Shown piece by piece: positions 28,782 to 37,780 of a stretch of DNA of 64,000 bases (positions within the stretch are counted from its first letter, which is position 1; each line of letters starts with the position of its first letter). The stretch covers positions 1 to 64,000 of the forward strand of contig NZ_BCQS01000011.1 in assembly GCF_001552195.1 (NCBI RefSeq), in the 5' to 3' direction. The position numbers and the translations under genes were made by a program. The notes under the pieces are model-generated. The model saw only the letters and a list, made by a program, of their open reading frames with translations, searched no databases and was not told where the DNA came from. This DNA comes from Actinomadura latina NBRC 106108. Lineage in GTDB: Bacteria; Actinomycetota; Actinomycetes; Streptosporangiales; Streptosporangiaceae.

Positions 28782-28838
28782 CGGCGGCAGGGTGGCAGTC
28801 GTCCAGGAAACCCCGGCGAACCGGCAGGAGGTGCCCCG

Positions 28839-29846
28839 ATGGGGACCGCGGTCGTGGCAGGGATCGGCAGCCGGCTTCCGTCCCGGGCCGTGCCCAACGA
28901 GGAACTGGCGGCCCGGCTCGGCAGCTCCGACGAATGGATCCGCACCCGCACCGGCGTCTCCCGCCGGTACTTCGCGGAGCCGGGCACGGCGACGTCGGAC
29001 CTCGCGGCCGAGGCCGGCGCCCGCGCGCTGAAGTCGGCGGGCGGCGGCCCGGCGGACGCGGTCGTGCTGGCGACGCAGACCCCGGACCATCCGTGCCCGG
29101 GCACCGCGCCCGACGTGGCCGCCCGCCTCGGGCTGTGGTCGGCCGCCGCGTTCGACGTCGCCGCGGTCTGCAGCGGCTTCGTCTACGCGCTCGCCGCCGG
29201 CACCGGGCTGATCGCCGCCGGCATCGCCGGCCGCGTGCTGGTGATCGGCGCCGACGCGTTCTCCAGCATCCTCGACCCGGACGACCGGACCACCTCGGTG
29301 ATCTTCGGGGACGGCGCCGGCGCGGTGGTGCTGCGCGGCGGCGGGCCCGCCGAACCCGGCGCGCTCGGCCCGTTCGACCTCGGCAGCGACGGCGGCGGCG
29401 CCGGCCTCATCACCGTCCGGGCCGGCGGGTCGCGGCAGCGGCTGTCGGGCGCCGAGCCCGACCCCCGCGACCACTACTTCGCGATGGCGGGGAAGGCGGT
29501 GTTCCGGCGCGCCGTGCAGCAGATGGCGCAGTCGTCGCAGGCGGCGCTGGACCGGGCCGGGTGGACGCCCGCCGACGTCGACCACCTCGTCTGCCACCAG
29601 GCGAACCAGCGGATCACCGACCATCTCGCCGACGAGCTCGGCCTGCCGCGCGAGCGGGCGGTGAGCAACATCGCCGAGGTCGGCAACACGGCCGCCGCGT
29701 CGATCCCGCTCGCGCTCGACCAGGCGCACGCCGCGGGCACGCTGCGGCCCGGCGACCGGGTGCTGCTGACCGCCTTCGGCGGCGGGCTGGCCTGGGGCTC
29801 GGTCACCCTCCGGTGGCCCCGCCTGGACGGGGGCGGCGATGCGTGA
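28839..29846 (+). CDS. redP: Ketoacyl-ACP synthase III (RedP-like, FabH family)
   Basis: 335 residues, ATG after a strong CAGGAGGTG. FabH signatures: TGVSRRYFAEP near the start, catalytic cysteine in VAAVCSGFVYA, histidine in CHQANQRI, asparagine in EVGNTAAAS. RedP starts the alkyl chain of the monopyrrole half, condensing an acyl-CoA starter (acetyl-CoA for the undecyl product) with malonyl-RedQ. Starter choice sets odd/even or branched tails and cannot be read here. First gene of the redP-R-S-T-U-V operon; 8-base overlap with redR. Confidence 0.9.
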   Translation: MGTAVVAGIGSRLPSRAVPNEELAARLGSSDEWIRTRTGVSRRYFAEPGTATSDLAAEAGARALKSAGGGPADAVVLATQTPDHPCPGTAPDVAARLGLWSAAAFDVAAVCSGFVYALAAGTGLIAAGIAGRVLVIGADAFSSILDPDDRTTSVIFGDGAGAVVLRGGGPAEPGALGPFDLGSDGGGAGLITVRAGGSRQRLSGAEPDPRDHYFAMAGKAVFRRAVQQMAQSSQAALDRAGWTPADVDHLVCHQANQRITDHLADELGLPRERAVSNIAEVGNTAAASIPLALDQAHAAGTLRPGDRVLLTAFGGGLAWGSVTLRWPRLDGGGDA

Positions 29847-31068
29847 CTCCCGTCCCGAGATCGCCGTCACCGGCATCGGCCTGGTCACCCCGGCGGGCAT
29901 CGGCACGTCCGCGACCTGGGACGGGGTGTGCGCGGGACGGTCCGCGGCCGCCACCGACCCCCGCCTCGCGGGCCTGCCCGTCGACATCGCCTGCGCCGTC
30001 CCCGGCTTCTCGCCCGCCGAGCACGTCGGCCGCCGCAGCGCCCTCATGCACGACCGGCACGTCCAGCTCGCCGTCCCCGCCGCCCGGGAGGCCGTCGCGG
30101 ACGCCGGCCTGGACCCGGCGAGCTGGGACGGCGCGCGGGTCGGGGTCGTCATCGGCAACGGGTCCGGCGGCCACACCTCGGCGTCCGCGCAGCACGAACG
30201 GCTGCTGGCGCACGGCCCGCGCGCGGTGTCGGCGCTGGTGATACCGCTGATCGTGCCCAACATGGTGGCCGGGCATCTCGCCATGGAGTTCGGCGCCACC
30301 GGCCCGAACCTGGTGACGGCGACCGCGTGCGCGTCCGGCGCCACCGCGATCGGCACCGCGATGCGGCTGCTGCAGCGCGGCGACTGCGACGTCGTGCTGA
30401 CCGGCGGCACCGAGGCGCCCGTGACGCCGCTGCTGGTCGCCGGGTTCGCGCAGATGGGCGCGCTGTCGCGGCGGACCGGCGACCCGGCCGCGGCGTCCCG
30501 GCCCTTCGACGCCGGACGCGACGGCTTCGTCATCGGCGAGGGCAGCGGCGTCCTCGTGCTGGAGCGCGCCGCCGACGCGCGCGCCCGCGGGGCGCGCGTC
30601 CGGGCGCGGCTCGCGGGCTACGCCGCGTCCGCCGACGCCTACCACATGACCGCGCCCGATCCCGCGGGCACCCAGGTCGTGCGGGCGGTGCGGGAGGCGC
30701 TGGCCGAGGCCGGCGCGGCGCCGGAGGACGTCGGCCACGTCAACGCGCACGGCACCTCGACCCAGCTCAACGACGCGGTGGAGGCGCACGTCGTCACCCG
30801 CCTGTTCGGCGGCGCGCCCGCCGTCACCTCGGCGAAGGGCGCCGTCGGGCACACGCTCGGCGCGGCCGGCGCGATCGAGGCGGCCCTCACCGTCCTCGCG
30901 ATCGAGCACGCCACCGTCCCGCCGACCGCCAACCACGACACGCGCGACCCGGAGATCGACATCGACGTCGTCGCGGGCGAACCACGCAAGCGCGACATCG
31001 AGGTGGCGGTCAGCCACTCGTTCGGCTTCGGCGGCCAGAACGCCGTCCTCGTCTTCGCCGGTGCCTGA
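29839..31068 (+). CDS. redR: Ketoacyl-ACP synthase II (RedR-like, FabF family)
   Basis: 409 residues from ATG 29839. Complete KAS II: catalytic cysteine in TATACASGATAIG, histidines in NAHGTSTQLND and SAKGAVGHTLGAAG, and the C-terminal SFGFGGQNAVLV. RedR elongates the acyl chain started by RedP on RedQ, presumably with ketoreductase, dehydratase and enoylreductase borrowed from primary fatty acid synthesis, since none are in the cluster. Followed after 38 bases by the small redS-like gene. Confidence 0.9.
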   Translation: MRDSRPEIAVTGIGLVTPAGIGTSATWDGVCAGRSAAATDPRLAGLPVDIACAVPGFSPAEHVGRRSALMHDRHVQLAVPAAREAVADAGLDPASWDGARVGVVIGNGSGGHTSASAQHERLLAHGPRAVSALVIPLIVPNMVAGHLAMEFGATGPNLVTATACASGATAIGTAMRLLQRGDCDVVLTGGTEAPVTPLLVAGFAQMGALSRRTGDPAAASRPFDAGRDGFVIGEGSGVLVLERAADARARGARVRARLAGYAASADAYHMTAPDPAGTQVVRAVREALAEAGAAPEDVGHVNAHGTSTQLNDAVEAHVVTRLFGGAPAVTSAKGAVGHTLGAAGAIEAALTVLAIEHATVPPTANHDTRDPEIDIDVVAGEPRKRDIEVAVSHSFGFGGQNAVLVFAGA

Positions 31069-31106
31069 CCGGGCACCGGTGCAACCCCCACCGAAGGAGA
31101 GAACAG

Positions 31107-31217
31107 ATGAACCTGCGCCGCGTCCTCGGCATCGCCGCCGTCCTCGCCGTCCTCGCGCTCGTCGTCCGGGTGCGGTCGGCGCGCGGCCTCGACGACGCCC
31201 TCGACGGGGACCTCTGA
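31107..31217 (+). CDS. redS: 36-residue single-helix protein (RedS position)
   Basis: ATG 31107 with an excellent AAGGAGAG at 31094-31101; ends at 31217, 7 bases before the next ATG. The product begins MNLRR, has a hydrophobic segment of about 18 residues rich in Ala/Val/Leu, then RVRSARGLDDALDGDL. It looks like a tiny membrane-anchored protein with an acidic tail. In S. coelicolor two genes of unknown function (redS, redT) lie between redR and redU; this one takes the redS place. I cannot assign a function; position is the only basis for the name. Confidence 0.6.
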   Translation: MNLRRVLGIAAVLAVLALVVRVRSARGLDDALDGDL

Positions 31218-31224
31218 GGCCCGC

Positions 31225-32115
31225 ATGGCGTTCACCGTCCCGGACGAGGAGCTGTCCCGGCTGGAGCGCGGCGTCCAGCGGGCGCTCATCACCACCGACG
31301 ACACCGCCCTCGACGTCCTCGGCTACGGGGAGGTCACCCTCGTCCTCAGGCTCGACACCGACGCTGGCTCGTTCGCGTGCAAGCGGCTGCCCGTGTTCCC
31401 TTCCCGGCAGCGGTTCGACCGGTACCGCAGGTCACTGGACACCTACCTCGCCCGGCTCGCCGAGCGGGGGCTGAAGGTGGCCGAGACGAAGCTGTGGCAC
31501 CGGGTCCGGCCGTCCGGGCAGATCGTGGCGTACTGCGTGCAGGAGGAGCTGCCGGGCGACCGGCTGTGCTCGAAGCTGCTGCACGCGGAGAGCGAGGAGT
31601 GGGCCCGCGACTTCTTCAAGCGGTTCCTCGACACCGTCGACCGCGCCGTCCTGCCCGACCTCGGGCTGGACGCGCAGGCGTCCAACTGGACCGACATCGG
31701 CGGCGAGCTCGTGTACCTCGACATCACCACCCCGCTGATGCGGGACGGCCGCGGCCGGGAGCAGCTGGACGTGCGGCTGTTCTTCACCTCGCTGCCGTGG
31801 GCGCTGCGCGACGCCGTCCGGCTCTCGATGACCAGGTCGATCTTCGACAAGTTCTACTCGACGCGGGGGGTGGTGCTGGACTTCCTCAGCAACCTGCACA
31901 AGGAGCGGCTCGGCGACCTCGTCCCCGGCTTCCTGGAGCAGGCGGCCGAACGCCTGGACCGGCCCATCACCGCCGCGGAGGTCGACGCCTACTACCGGGA
32001 GGACGCGCGGATGTGGGAGCTGATCCAGCGCCTGCGGAAGGCGGACCGGTTCTGGCACAACCGGATCCGGCGCCGGACCTACCCGTTCCTGCTCCCGCCC
32101 GACGTCGACCGTTGA
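31225..32115 (+). CDS. redT: RedT-position protein of unknown function, possible kinase-like fold
   Basis: 296 residues. No catalytic family recognised with certainty. The layout resembles a degenerate protein/small-molecule kinase: GYGEVTLVLRLD followed by FACKRLP (glycine-rich loop and lysine-like), then PDLGLDAQASNW and LVYLDITTPLM, which could stand for the catalytic Asp...Asn and metal-binding Asp. It lies between redS and the PPTase gene, as redT does in S. coelicolor, and shares a TTGA overlap with redU. A role in regulation or precursor supply is possible but unproven. Confidence 0.65.
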   Translation: MAFTVPDEELSRLERGVQRALITTDDTALDVLGYGEVTLVLRLDTDAGSFACKRLPVFPSRQRFDRYRRSLDTYLARLAERGLKVAETKLWHRVRPSGQIVAYCVQEELPGDRLCSKLLHAESEEWARDFFKRFLDTVDRAVLPDLGLDAQASNWTDIGGELVYLDITTPLMRDGRGREQLDVRLFFTSLPWALRDAVRLSMTRSIFDKFYSTRGVVLDFLSNLHKERLGDLVPGFLEQAAERLDRPITAAEVDAYYREDARMWELIQRLRKADRFWHNRIRRRTYPFLLPPDVDR

Positions 32116-32858
32116 CCGGGCCGCTCACCGGACGCGCCGGGATCTCCGCGGACCTCCTTCCGCTGGATCCGGCGCGGCCGCTGAGCGTCGTCCACCTGCC
32201 CGGCGGCCTGACGGTCGCGGCGGTGTCGGCCGGCTGGCTGGGCCGGCAGCCGGCCGAGCGGGTGACCGCCCTGATGGCGCGGCACCTGGCGGCCGGTGAG
32301 GGCGACCCGGCCGCGGCCTTCCGGTCGGCGAAGCGCCGGACGGAATGGCTGGCGGGACGGCTCGCCGCCAAGCACGCCGTCCGCGCGCACGGCATCGCGC
32401 GCACCGGTACGCGCCGGGCGACCCGCACGATCCGGGTCACCGCCGTCGAGAGCGGGCCGCGCGCCGGGAAACCGCTCGTGGACGCGCCCGTCGGCATCGG
32501 CATCTCCCATTCGGGCGGGCTCGCCGTCGCCGCCTGCGGTCCCCGGCCGGTCGGGATCGACCTCGAACTGGACCGGACGCTCTCGCCCGCCCTCGTCCGC
32601 CTGCTGCGGTCCGACGGCGCGGGGCTCGCCGGGATGCCGCCGGCCCTGCGCTGGGCCTGCAAGGAGGCGGTCCTCAAGTGCTTCGGGTTCGGGCTGCGGC
32701 TCGACACCCGCGAGGTCGCGCTGACCGGATGGCGGCCGGACGGCGCGTTCACCTGGACGGCCGGGCCGCGCCTGCGCAGCGAGGCCGCCGCACTGCCATG
32801 GCCCCGGCACGGCTGGGCCGCCGAGATCCGCGGATACGCGTTCGCCCTCGTGTGGTGA
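32112..32858 (+). CDS. redU: 4'-phosphopantetheinyl transferase (RedU-like)
   Basis: 248 residues from TTG 32112, overlapping the redT stop (TTGA); no ATG or GTG is better placed. Sfp/AcpT-type motifs: GIGISHSGGLAVAA, then RPVGIDLELDR (magnesium-binding D and E) and RWACKEAVLKCFGFGL (WxxKEAxxK). It converts the apo carriers of RedO, RedQ, RedN and RedL to holo form. RedU is the PPTase known for the prodiginine carriers, so the cluster brings its own activating enzyme. Confidence 0.88.
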   Translation: MTGPLTGRAGISADLLPLDPARPLSVVHLPGGLTVAAVSAGWLGRQPAERVTALMARHLAAGEGDPAAAFRSAKRRTEWLAGRLAAKHAVRAHGIARTGTRRATRTIRVTAVESGPRAGKPLVDAPVGIGISHSGGLAVAACGPRPVGIDLELDRTLSPALVRLLRSDGAGLAGMPPALRWACKEAVLKCFGFGLRLDTREVALTGWRPDGAFTWTAGPRLRSEAAALPWPRHGWAAEIRGYAFALVW

Positions 32859-32884
32859 ACCCCGCGTAGTAGACGGAGGAACGG

Positions 32885-34021
32885 ATGACCGCGCAGACGC
32901 CCTCGCGCACCGCTGCTCCCGCGTTCGCGGACGCCTTGTCCGCGGCGCTGGACGTCGCCGTGCTCAGCCCGTCGTCGCACAACTGCCAGCCGTGGTGTCT
33001 CGCGCGGATGGCGGGTGTCCCGGCCCGGCGTGCGGCGGCGGCGCTGCTCGGCTCCGCCGAGGACGGGCATTTCCTCGTCCTGGGCGCCGACCGCGAGCGC
33101 AGCCTCGGCGCGCTGCCCGCGCATGCCCTGGAGATGGAGCTGAGCTGCGGCCTGTACTGGCGCCTGCTCCAGCGGGCCCTGGCCGCGCAGGGGTGGACGG
33201 TCGTGCGGTCCCAGGTGCTCGCGCGGGGGGCGTCCCCGTCCGGCCTGGGTCTTCCCGGCACCTGGGAACCGCTGTGCGTCGCCGAGTTCCGCCGCGACGG
33301 GGACCCGGACGGCACCCTGGAGGACCTCCATGCCGTCGCCCGGCGCCGGCACACCAACCGGGCGCCGTTCCAGCCGGGCACGGTCGACCCGGCGCTGCTC
33401 GCGGCGCTCGCCCGGCATCGGGGCGACGGGCTGCCGGTCGTCGTCCGGCACCTGCGGTCCTGGCCGGAGCGGGCGCGGTTCACCCGCTTCGTCGCCGAGC
33501 ACGGCGGGCGCGACTTCGCGCACGGCGGCGCCTGGCGGGAGACGCACTCGTTCCTCCGGTGGAGCGCCGGCGCGGCCCGCGAAGACGGGTTCACCCCGGA
33601 GCACCTGTTCGGGCCGCTGCCCGCGCACGGCCGGTGGGCCCGGCGGCTCGCGCTCGCGCCGCCCGTCATGGCCGCGCTGAGCCGGGCCGGCTATCCCCGC
33701 CTGCTCGCCGGGCAGCTCGCCGCCGTGGTGCGCCGCTCACCGGTCATCGTCATGATGGGCCTGCCGGTCGCCGAGCCGGGCCTGCCCGACACGCTGGCGG
33801 CGGCGTCGGCGCTCGCGGACTACTGGCTGGACGCGACCGCCGCCGGCCTCGTCCTGCACCCGGTCAGCATCGTGATCCAGCACGCCGATCTGCGCCTGGC
33901 GCTCCAGCGCCGGTTCGGCATGCCCGGCCGGGTGTTCTTCGCGGCGCGGCTCGGCCGGCCCGCCGCCGCGTTCCCGGCGTCCCCGCGCCGCGCACCGGCC
34001 GCCGCGTTCCGCACGGTCTGA
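32885..34021 (+). CDS. redV: Nitroreductase-family flavoenzyme (RedV-like)
   Basis: 378 residues, ATG 32885 with CGGAGGA at 32874-32880. A duplicated nitroreductase fold of the Acg type: SPSSHNCQPWCLARM near the N-terminus (FMN phosphate site) and RRRHTNRAPFQPG in the middle, with a C-terminal second half (VIVMMGLPVAEPG). RedV/PigM-type enzymes are thought to oxidise 4-hydroxy-2,2'-bipyrrole-5-methanol to its aldehyde, the only pathway step otherwise uncovered in this window. It is the last gene of the second operon and ends 10 bases from a convergent TetR gene. Confidence 0.78.
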   Translation: MTAQTPSRTAAPAFADALSAALDVAVLSPSSHNCQPWCLARMAGVPARRAAAALLGSAEDGHFLVLGADRERSLGALPAHALEMELSCGLYWRLLQRALAAQGWTVVRSQVLARGASPSGLGLPGTWEPLCVAEFRRDGDPDGTLEDLHAVARRRHTNRAPFQPGTVDPALLAALARHRGDGLPVVVRHLRSWPERARFTRFVAEHGGRDFAHGGAWRETHSFLRWSAGAAREDGFTPEHLFGPLPAHGRWARRLALAPPVMAALSRAGYPRLLAGQLAAVVRRSPVIVMMGLPVAEPGLPDTLAAASALADYWLDATAAGLVLHPVSIVIQHADLRLALQRRFGMPGRVFFAARLGRPAAAFPASPRRAPAAAFRTV

Positions 34022-34031
34022 CGCGCCCCGC

Positions 34032-34637
34032 TCAGCACGGTCCGGGGCCCGCGCCCGCGCGGTAGACGCCGGCGCCGGCCTCGGCCCAGCGCGCCGCCTC
34101 CCCGGCGGCGAGCGGGTCCCGGCCGAGGAGGCCGCGGAGCTGGTGCCGCTGCAGCAGGACGCCCAGCTCGTTCGCCGTGAGCCAGGCGGCGCACAGCGAC
34201 CGGTCCTCCCCGGCGCGGACCGCGCCGGGGAGGGAGTCGAGCCAGGCGAGCTTCAGCGCGTGCCACCGCCGGAAGATCTGCCGCCCGGCCGGCTCGTCGC
34301 TCAGCAGCAGCCGGCACAGGTGGGCGAGCACCGGCGAGTCGCCGTCGAGGAAGGCGACGAGCCGGCGGGGCAGGAAGTCGTCGCCGGGGCCGGGCCCGCC
34401 GTCCGGCCCGGCCTCGGCGACGTACTCCGCGAACCGCCGGAAGACGGCCAGGCTGCGCTCGTTGACGGCCTCGCGCAGGCCCGCCTTCCCGCCGAAGTGG
34501 TGGACGACCAGGCTCGGGGACACCTCCGCCGCCGCCGCGACCTGCCGCAGGCTGACGTTGTCGGCGCCGCGCGCGGCGAACAGCCGCAGCGCCTGGTCGC
34601 AGATCTCGGTGCGCGCCGTCTTCTCCGACGAGTGCAT
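34032..34637 (-). CDS. TetR-family regulator
   Basis: 201 residues from ATG 34637 (GGGAGG at 34644-34649 is well spaced for it; the GTG at 34643 abuts the Shine-Dalgarno and is less likely). HTH at about 5-50: EICDQALRLFAARGADNVSLRQ, then SLVVHHFGGKAGLREAV. The C-terminal ligand domain has no recognisable specificity. It lies downstream of the MMPL transporter gene in the same direction (75-base gap), so it may be co-transcribed and regulate export. Confidence 0.85.
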   Translation of the reverse strand: MHSSEKTARTEICDQALRLFAARGADNVSLRQVAAAAEVSPSLVVHHFGGKAGLREAVNERSLAVFRRFAEYVAEAGPDGGPGPGDDFLPRRLVAFLDGDSPVLAHLCRLLLSDEPAGRQIFRRWHALKLAWLDSLPGAVRAGEDRSLCAAWLTANELGVLLQRHQLRGLLGRDPLAAGEAARWAEAGAGVYRAGAGPGPC

Positions 34638-34712
34638 CGGCACCTCCCGGGAGGGTGGCGCGGGCGCCCCGGGGGCGGGCGCCCGCGCCGTGCGGAGGGA
34701 CTTCGGGTCGCG

Positions 34713-36944
34713 TCAGCCGGCCAGATGCCGCTCGGCCGGCGGGCGGACCCCGTCCTCGTTCAGCCGCGGCAGCCGCTTGCCGAGGCTTCCGGGCAGCCAC
34801 CAGTTCCAGTCGCCGAACAGCTTCATCAGCGCCGGGACGAGCACCAGCCGCACCAGCGTGGCGTCCAGCGCGATCGCGACCGCGAGCGACAGGCCGAACT
34901 CCTTCAGCTCCAGGATCCCGGCGGTCATGAACCCGCCGAACACCGCCACCATGATCGCGGCGGCGGCGGCGATGGGCCGGGCCGTGTGCTCGATGCCGGT
35001 GGCGACGGCGGCGGCGTTGTCGTGGCCGTCCTCCCACGCCTCCTTCATCCGGCGGATGAGGAAGACCTCGTAGTCCATGGAGAGGCCGAACAGCAGCACG
35101 AACACCGTGATGGGCAGGTACACCTGCAGGAACCCGGTGCTCTCGAAGCCGAGCAGGCCCTCGCCGTACCCGTGCTGGAAGACCGCCACGGTGATGCCGA
35201 CCGCGGCGGCGGTGACGAGCAGGTTCATCGCGACCGCCTTGACCGGCAGCGCGATGCTGCGGAACACCACCAGCAGGAACAGCAGCGACAGGCCGAGCAC
35301 CAGCGCCATCACCCAGGGGAGCTTGCTCGTGGTCTCGTGCGACAGGTCGACGAACGTGGCGGTCGCGCCGCCGACGAGCACCTCCTGTCCGGCCGCGGCC
35401 CGGGGGGCGAGGTCGTGCCGGACGTCCTTGACGAGGGCCTCGGCGTCCGACGAGTCGATGGGCACCGACGGGACGGCGTTGATCAGCACCCGCCCGGAGC
35501 CGGGCGTGGACTCGACGGCCGCGACCCGGTGGTCCCCGGCGAGCAGCGACGCGAGCCGCGCGGCGTTCCGCTGCCCGGCGGCGTCCAGCGCGCCGCCGTC
35601 CGCGCCGGTGACGACGATCTGCACCGGCGACACGGCGCCGGGGCTGAAGGAGCGTTCGAGGACGGCCTGCGCCTTGGCGGTCGGGCGCCCGTCCAGCGAC
35701 GCGGTGCCGAGGTCGATGCCGTACTTCAGGCCGGTGACGGGGAGCGCGGCGGCGACCAGCAGCGCCGCGGCGATCACGCCGAAGACGACGGGGCGGCGCA
35801 TCACCAGGTGCGCCCAGCGGGCCCACGGCCCGTGCTCGGCCTTCGCGCCGGGCCGGAGGTCCGCCGGGCGCCAGCGCTCGGGCAGCGACCCGGCGTCGAC
35901 CTTGGGGCCGAGCGCCGCGAGGACGGCGGGCAGCAGGGTCAGCGCGGCGGCGAGGGTGCAGATCACCGAGATCAGCACGCCGGTGGAGATCTCCCGGAAG
36001 ACCGGCGCGTCCATCATGTAGAGCGAGCACACCGAGATCGCGACGACGACGCCGGAGAACAGCACGGTCCGCCCGGACGTCGCGACCGCCGTCCCGGCGG
36101 CCGCCGCGATGTCGGCCTCCCGCCGCGGCCCGTCCCGGGTCACCCCGCGCCGCGCCAGCTCCTCCCGGAAGCGGCTGACGATGAACATCGCGTAGTCGAT
36201 GCCGATGCCCGTCCCGATCATCGTGACGATCGTCAGCAGGAACGCGTCGAAGGTGAACCCGAACGTGAGCAGGTAGATGACGCCGAAGGTGAGGACGAGG
36301 CCCGCCATCGCCAGCACGAGCGGCAGCACGGCCGCCGTCACCGCCCCGAAGGCCAGCACCATCACCACGAACGCGAGCGGCATGCCGACGGACTCGGCCC
36401 GTTCGGCGTCCGCGCTCTCCACGGCCGTCTGGTCGTTGGTGATGGGGGAGTAGCCGGTCAGGTAGGCCGCCACGCCGTCCCCGGCGGCCCCGTCGATCGC
36501 GTCCTGCAGGTCGGCCGCGCGGGTGGGGAGCCGGTGCGCGTCGCCCTTGAGCGCGACGAGGGCGAGGGCGGCGTGCCCGTCGGCGGACACCTGCCCCTGC
36601 GCCCGCGGGTCGAACGGGCCGACCACGGTGACCACGCCCGTCTCCCGCCGGGCCTCCGCGACGACCTTCTGGACGGCCGCCTTGCGCGCCGGGTCGGTGA
36701 TCCGGCCCTGCGCGCTGTCGAAGACGATCACGTCCTGCTCGTCACCGTGCCCGGCGAAGTACCGCTGCACTAATTCCGAGGCCCGGGTGGACTGCGCGCC
36801 CTCCACTCCGTAGTTGGGCGCTTTGAGCTGCTTGAAGAGGAAGGGGAAGCTCACCCCGCAGGCGATGAGCAGCACGATCCAGGTGGTGATCACCAGCCGG
36901 CGGTGCTCGGCCATCAGGGTGCCCCAGCGACGTTGTCCCATCAT
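34713..36944 (-). CDS. MMPL/RND-family membrane exporter
   Basis: 743 residues from ATG 36944 (a second ATG directly follows). Two copies of the RND half-unit are seen: a TM helix at about 20-40, a periplasmic loop, five TMs including TMIGTGIGIDYAMFIVSRFREEL; then a second set with LFGLSMDYEVFLIRRMKEAWEDG. GxGxDY and GLSMDYE are the proton-relay signatures of MMPL proteins. The family exports lipids, pigments and hydrophobic antibiotics. The upstream TetR gene overlaps it by 4 bases, so expression is probably controlled by that repressor. Adjacent to the red cluster, it is a candidate prodiginine exporter; I infer this from position only. Confidence 0.9.
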   Translation of the reverse strand: MMGQRRWGTLMAEHRRLVITTWIVLLIACGVSFPFLFKQLKAPNYGVEGAQSTRASELVQRYFAGHGDEQDVIVFDSAQGRITDPARKAAVQKVVAEARRETGVVTVVGPFDPRAQGQVSADGHAALALVALKGDAHRLPTRAADLQDAIDGAAGDGVAAYLTGYSPITNDQTAVESADAERAESVGMPLAFVVMVLAFGAVTAAVLPLVLAMAGLVLTFGVIYLLTFGFTFDAFLLTIVTMIGTGIGIDYAMFIVSRFREELARRGVTRDGPRREADIAAAAGTAVATSGRTVLFSGVVVAISVCSLYMMDAPVFREISTGVLISVICTLAAALTLLPAVLAALGPKVDAGSLPERWRPADLRPGAKAEHGPWARWAHLVMRRPVVFGVIAAALLVAAALPVTGLKYGIDLGTASLDGRPTAKAQAVLERSFSPGAVSPVQIVVTGADGGALDAAGQRNAARLASLLAGDHRVAAVESTPGSGRVLINAVPSVPIDSSDAEALVKDVRHDLAPRAAAGQEVLVGGATATFVDLSHETTSKLPWVMALVLGLSLLFLLVVFRSIALPVKAVAMNLLVTAAAVGITVAVFQHGYGEGLLGFESTGFLQVYLPITVFVLLFGLSMDYEVFLIRRMKEAWEDGHDNAAAVATGIEHTARPIAAAAAIMVAVFGGFMTAGILELKEFGLSLAVAIALDATLVRLVLVPALMKLFGDWNWWLPGSLGKRLPRLNEDGVRPPAERHLAG

Positions 36945-37552
36945 CCGCCTCTCAGGAAGGTTCGCACGGCCTCGGCCGCGTCCGACAGATCGAGCTCGGG
37001 GTCGAGGATCAGGTGCAGCAGCAGGCCGTCCAGGAGCGCGGCGACGACCGTCGCGGTCCCGGACGCGGGCAGGCCGGGGGCGACCCCGCCCTCCCGCTGG
37101 TTCCGCTCGACCAGTGCGGTGAGCGCGGCCCGGAACTTGCGCATCTCCGCGGTCAGGGGGTCGCGCAGGGCCGCATCGCGGGCGGACTGGCGCACGGTCT
37201 CCAGCAGCAGGGCGACCGACGGGTCCCGCAGGCCCCCGCCGGCGAACCAGCCGAGGGTGCCCTCGAACATCTCCTGGACGCTCCCGGCCGCCTGCGCCAT
37301 GGCGAGCGGCTGCGCCAGCGCCCGCAGCGTCCCTGCGACGGCGGCCTGCCGCAGCACGTCGTCCTTGTTCTGGAAGTGGTAGCTGATCGCGCCGTGCGGC
37401 ACCCCGGCCCGCGCGGCGATCCCGCGCATGGTGACCCGCCCCCAGCCCAGCTCGGCGATCAGGGCGGCCGTGGCCGCCAGGATCGCCGTCCGGGTCGCGG
37501 CGCCCTGCTCCGCACTGGTTGGCCGGGCGCCCTGTCCATTCGCATTGTCCAC
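36941..37552 (-). CDS. TetR-family regulator of the MMPL operon
   Basis: 203 residues if started at GTG 37552; GTG 37582 is an in-frame alternative and neither has a clear ribosome binding site. HTH: ILAATAALIAELGWGRVTMRGIAARAGVPHGAISYHFQNKDDVLR, one of the clearest TetR signatures in the window. The C-terminal domain (LLLETVRQSARDAAL) suggests a small hydrophobic ligand. Its stop overlaps the MMPL start (ATGA), pointing to a repressor-transporter operon. A TTGGCCAA palindrome lies at its 5' end. Confidence 0.86.
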   Translation of the reverse strand: MDNANGQGARPTSAEQGAATRTAILAATAALIAELGWGRVTMRGIAARAGVPHGAISYHFQNKDDVLRQAAVAGTLRALAQPLAMAQAAGSVQEMFEGTLGWFAGGGLRDPSVALLLETVRQSARDAALRDPLTAEMRKFRAALTALVERNQREGGVAPGLPASGTATVVAALLDGLLLHLILDPELDLSDAAEAVRTFLRGG

Positions 37553-37563
37553 TTGGCCAAGGT
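37551..37563. promoter_or_regulatory. Short palindrome CTTGGCCAAG at the 5' end of the TetR-MMPL operon
   Basis: ACTTGGCCAAGGT contains a perfect 10-bp palindrome (37552-37561). Its position at the presumed start of the TetR gene, in the 228-base divergent region shared with the secreted-protein gene, makes it a possible autoregulatory operator. It is short enough to be chance. Confidence 0.3.
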
Positions 37564-37780
37564 ACGCCAGAACATTGCACACTGCAAGAGAAGCGGCCCC
37601 GCCCGTTCGGGTGGGGGCGCGTGCCGCCCGGGCCCCGGGACGAACGCGATGCTTCCGCCGGGGGGCCATTCCGCCGAGAACTGCCGATAAAGGAGCGGGT
37701 GCGGAACGAGTGGCATTCGGTATTCCGGTGGAGATCTCCGTGCGTCGCTGGCATGATCGTCTCGGTATAGAAAGGGTGAT

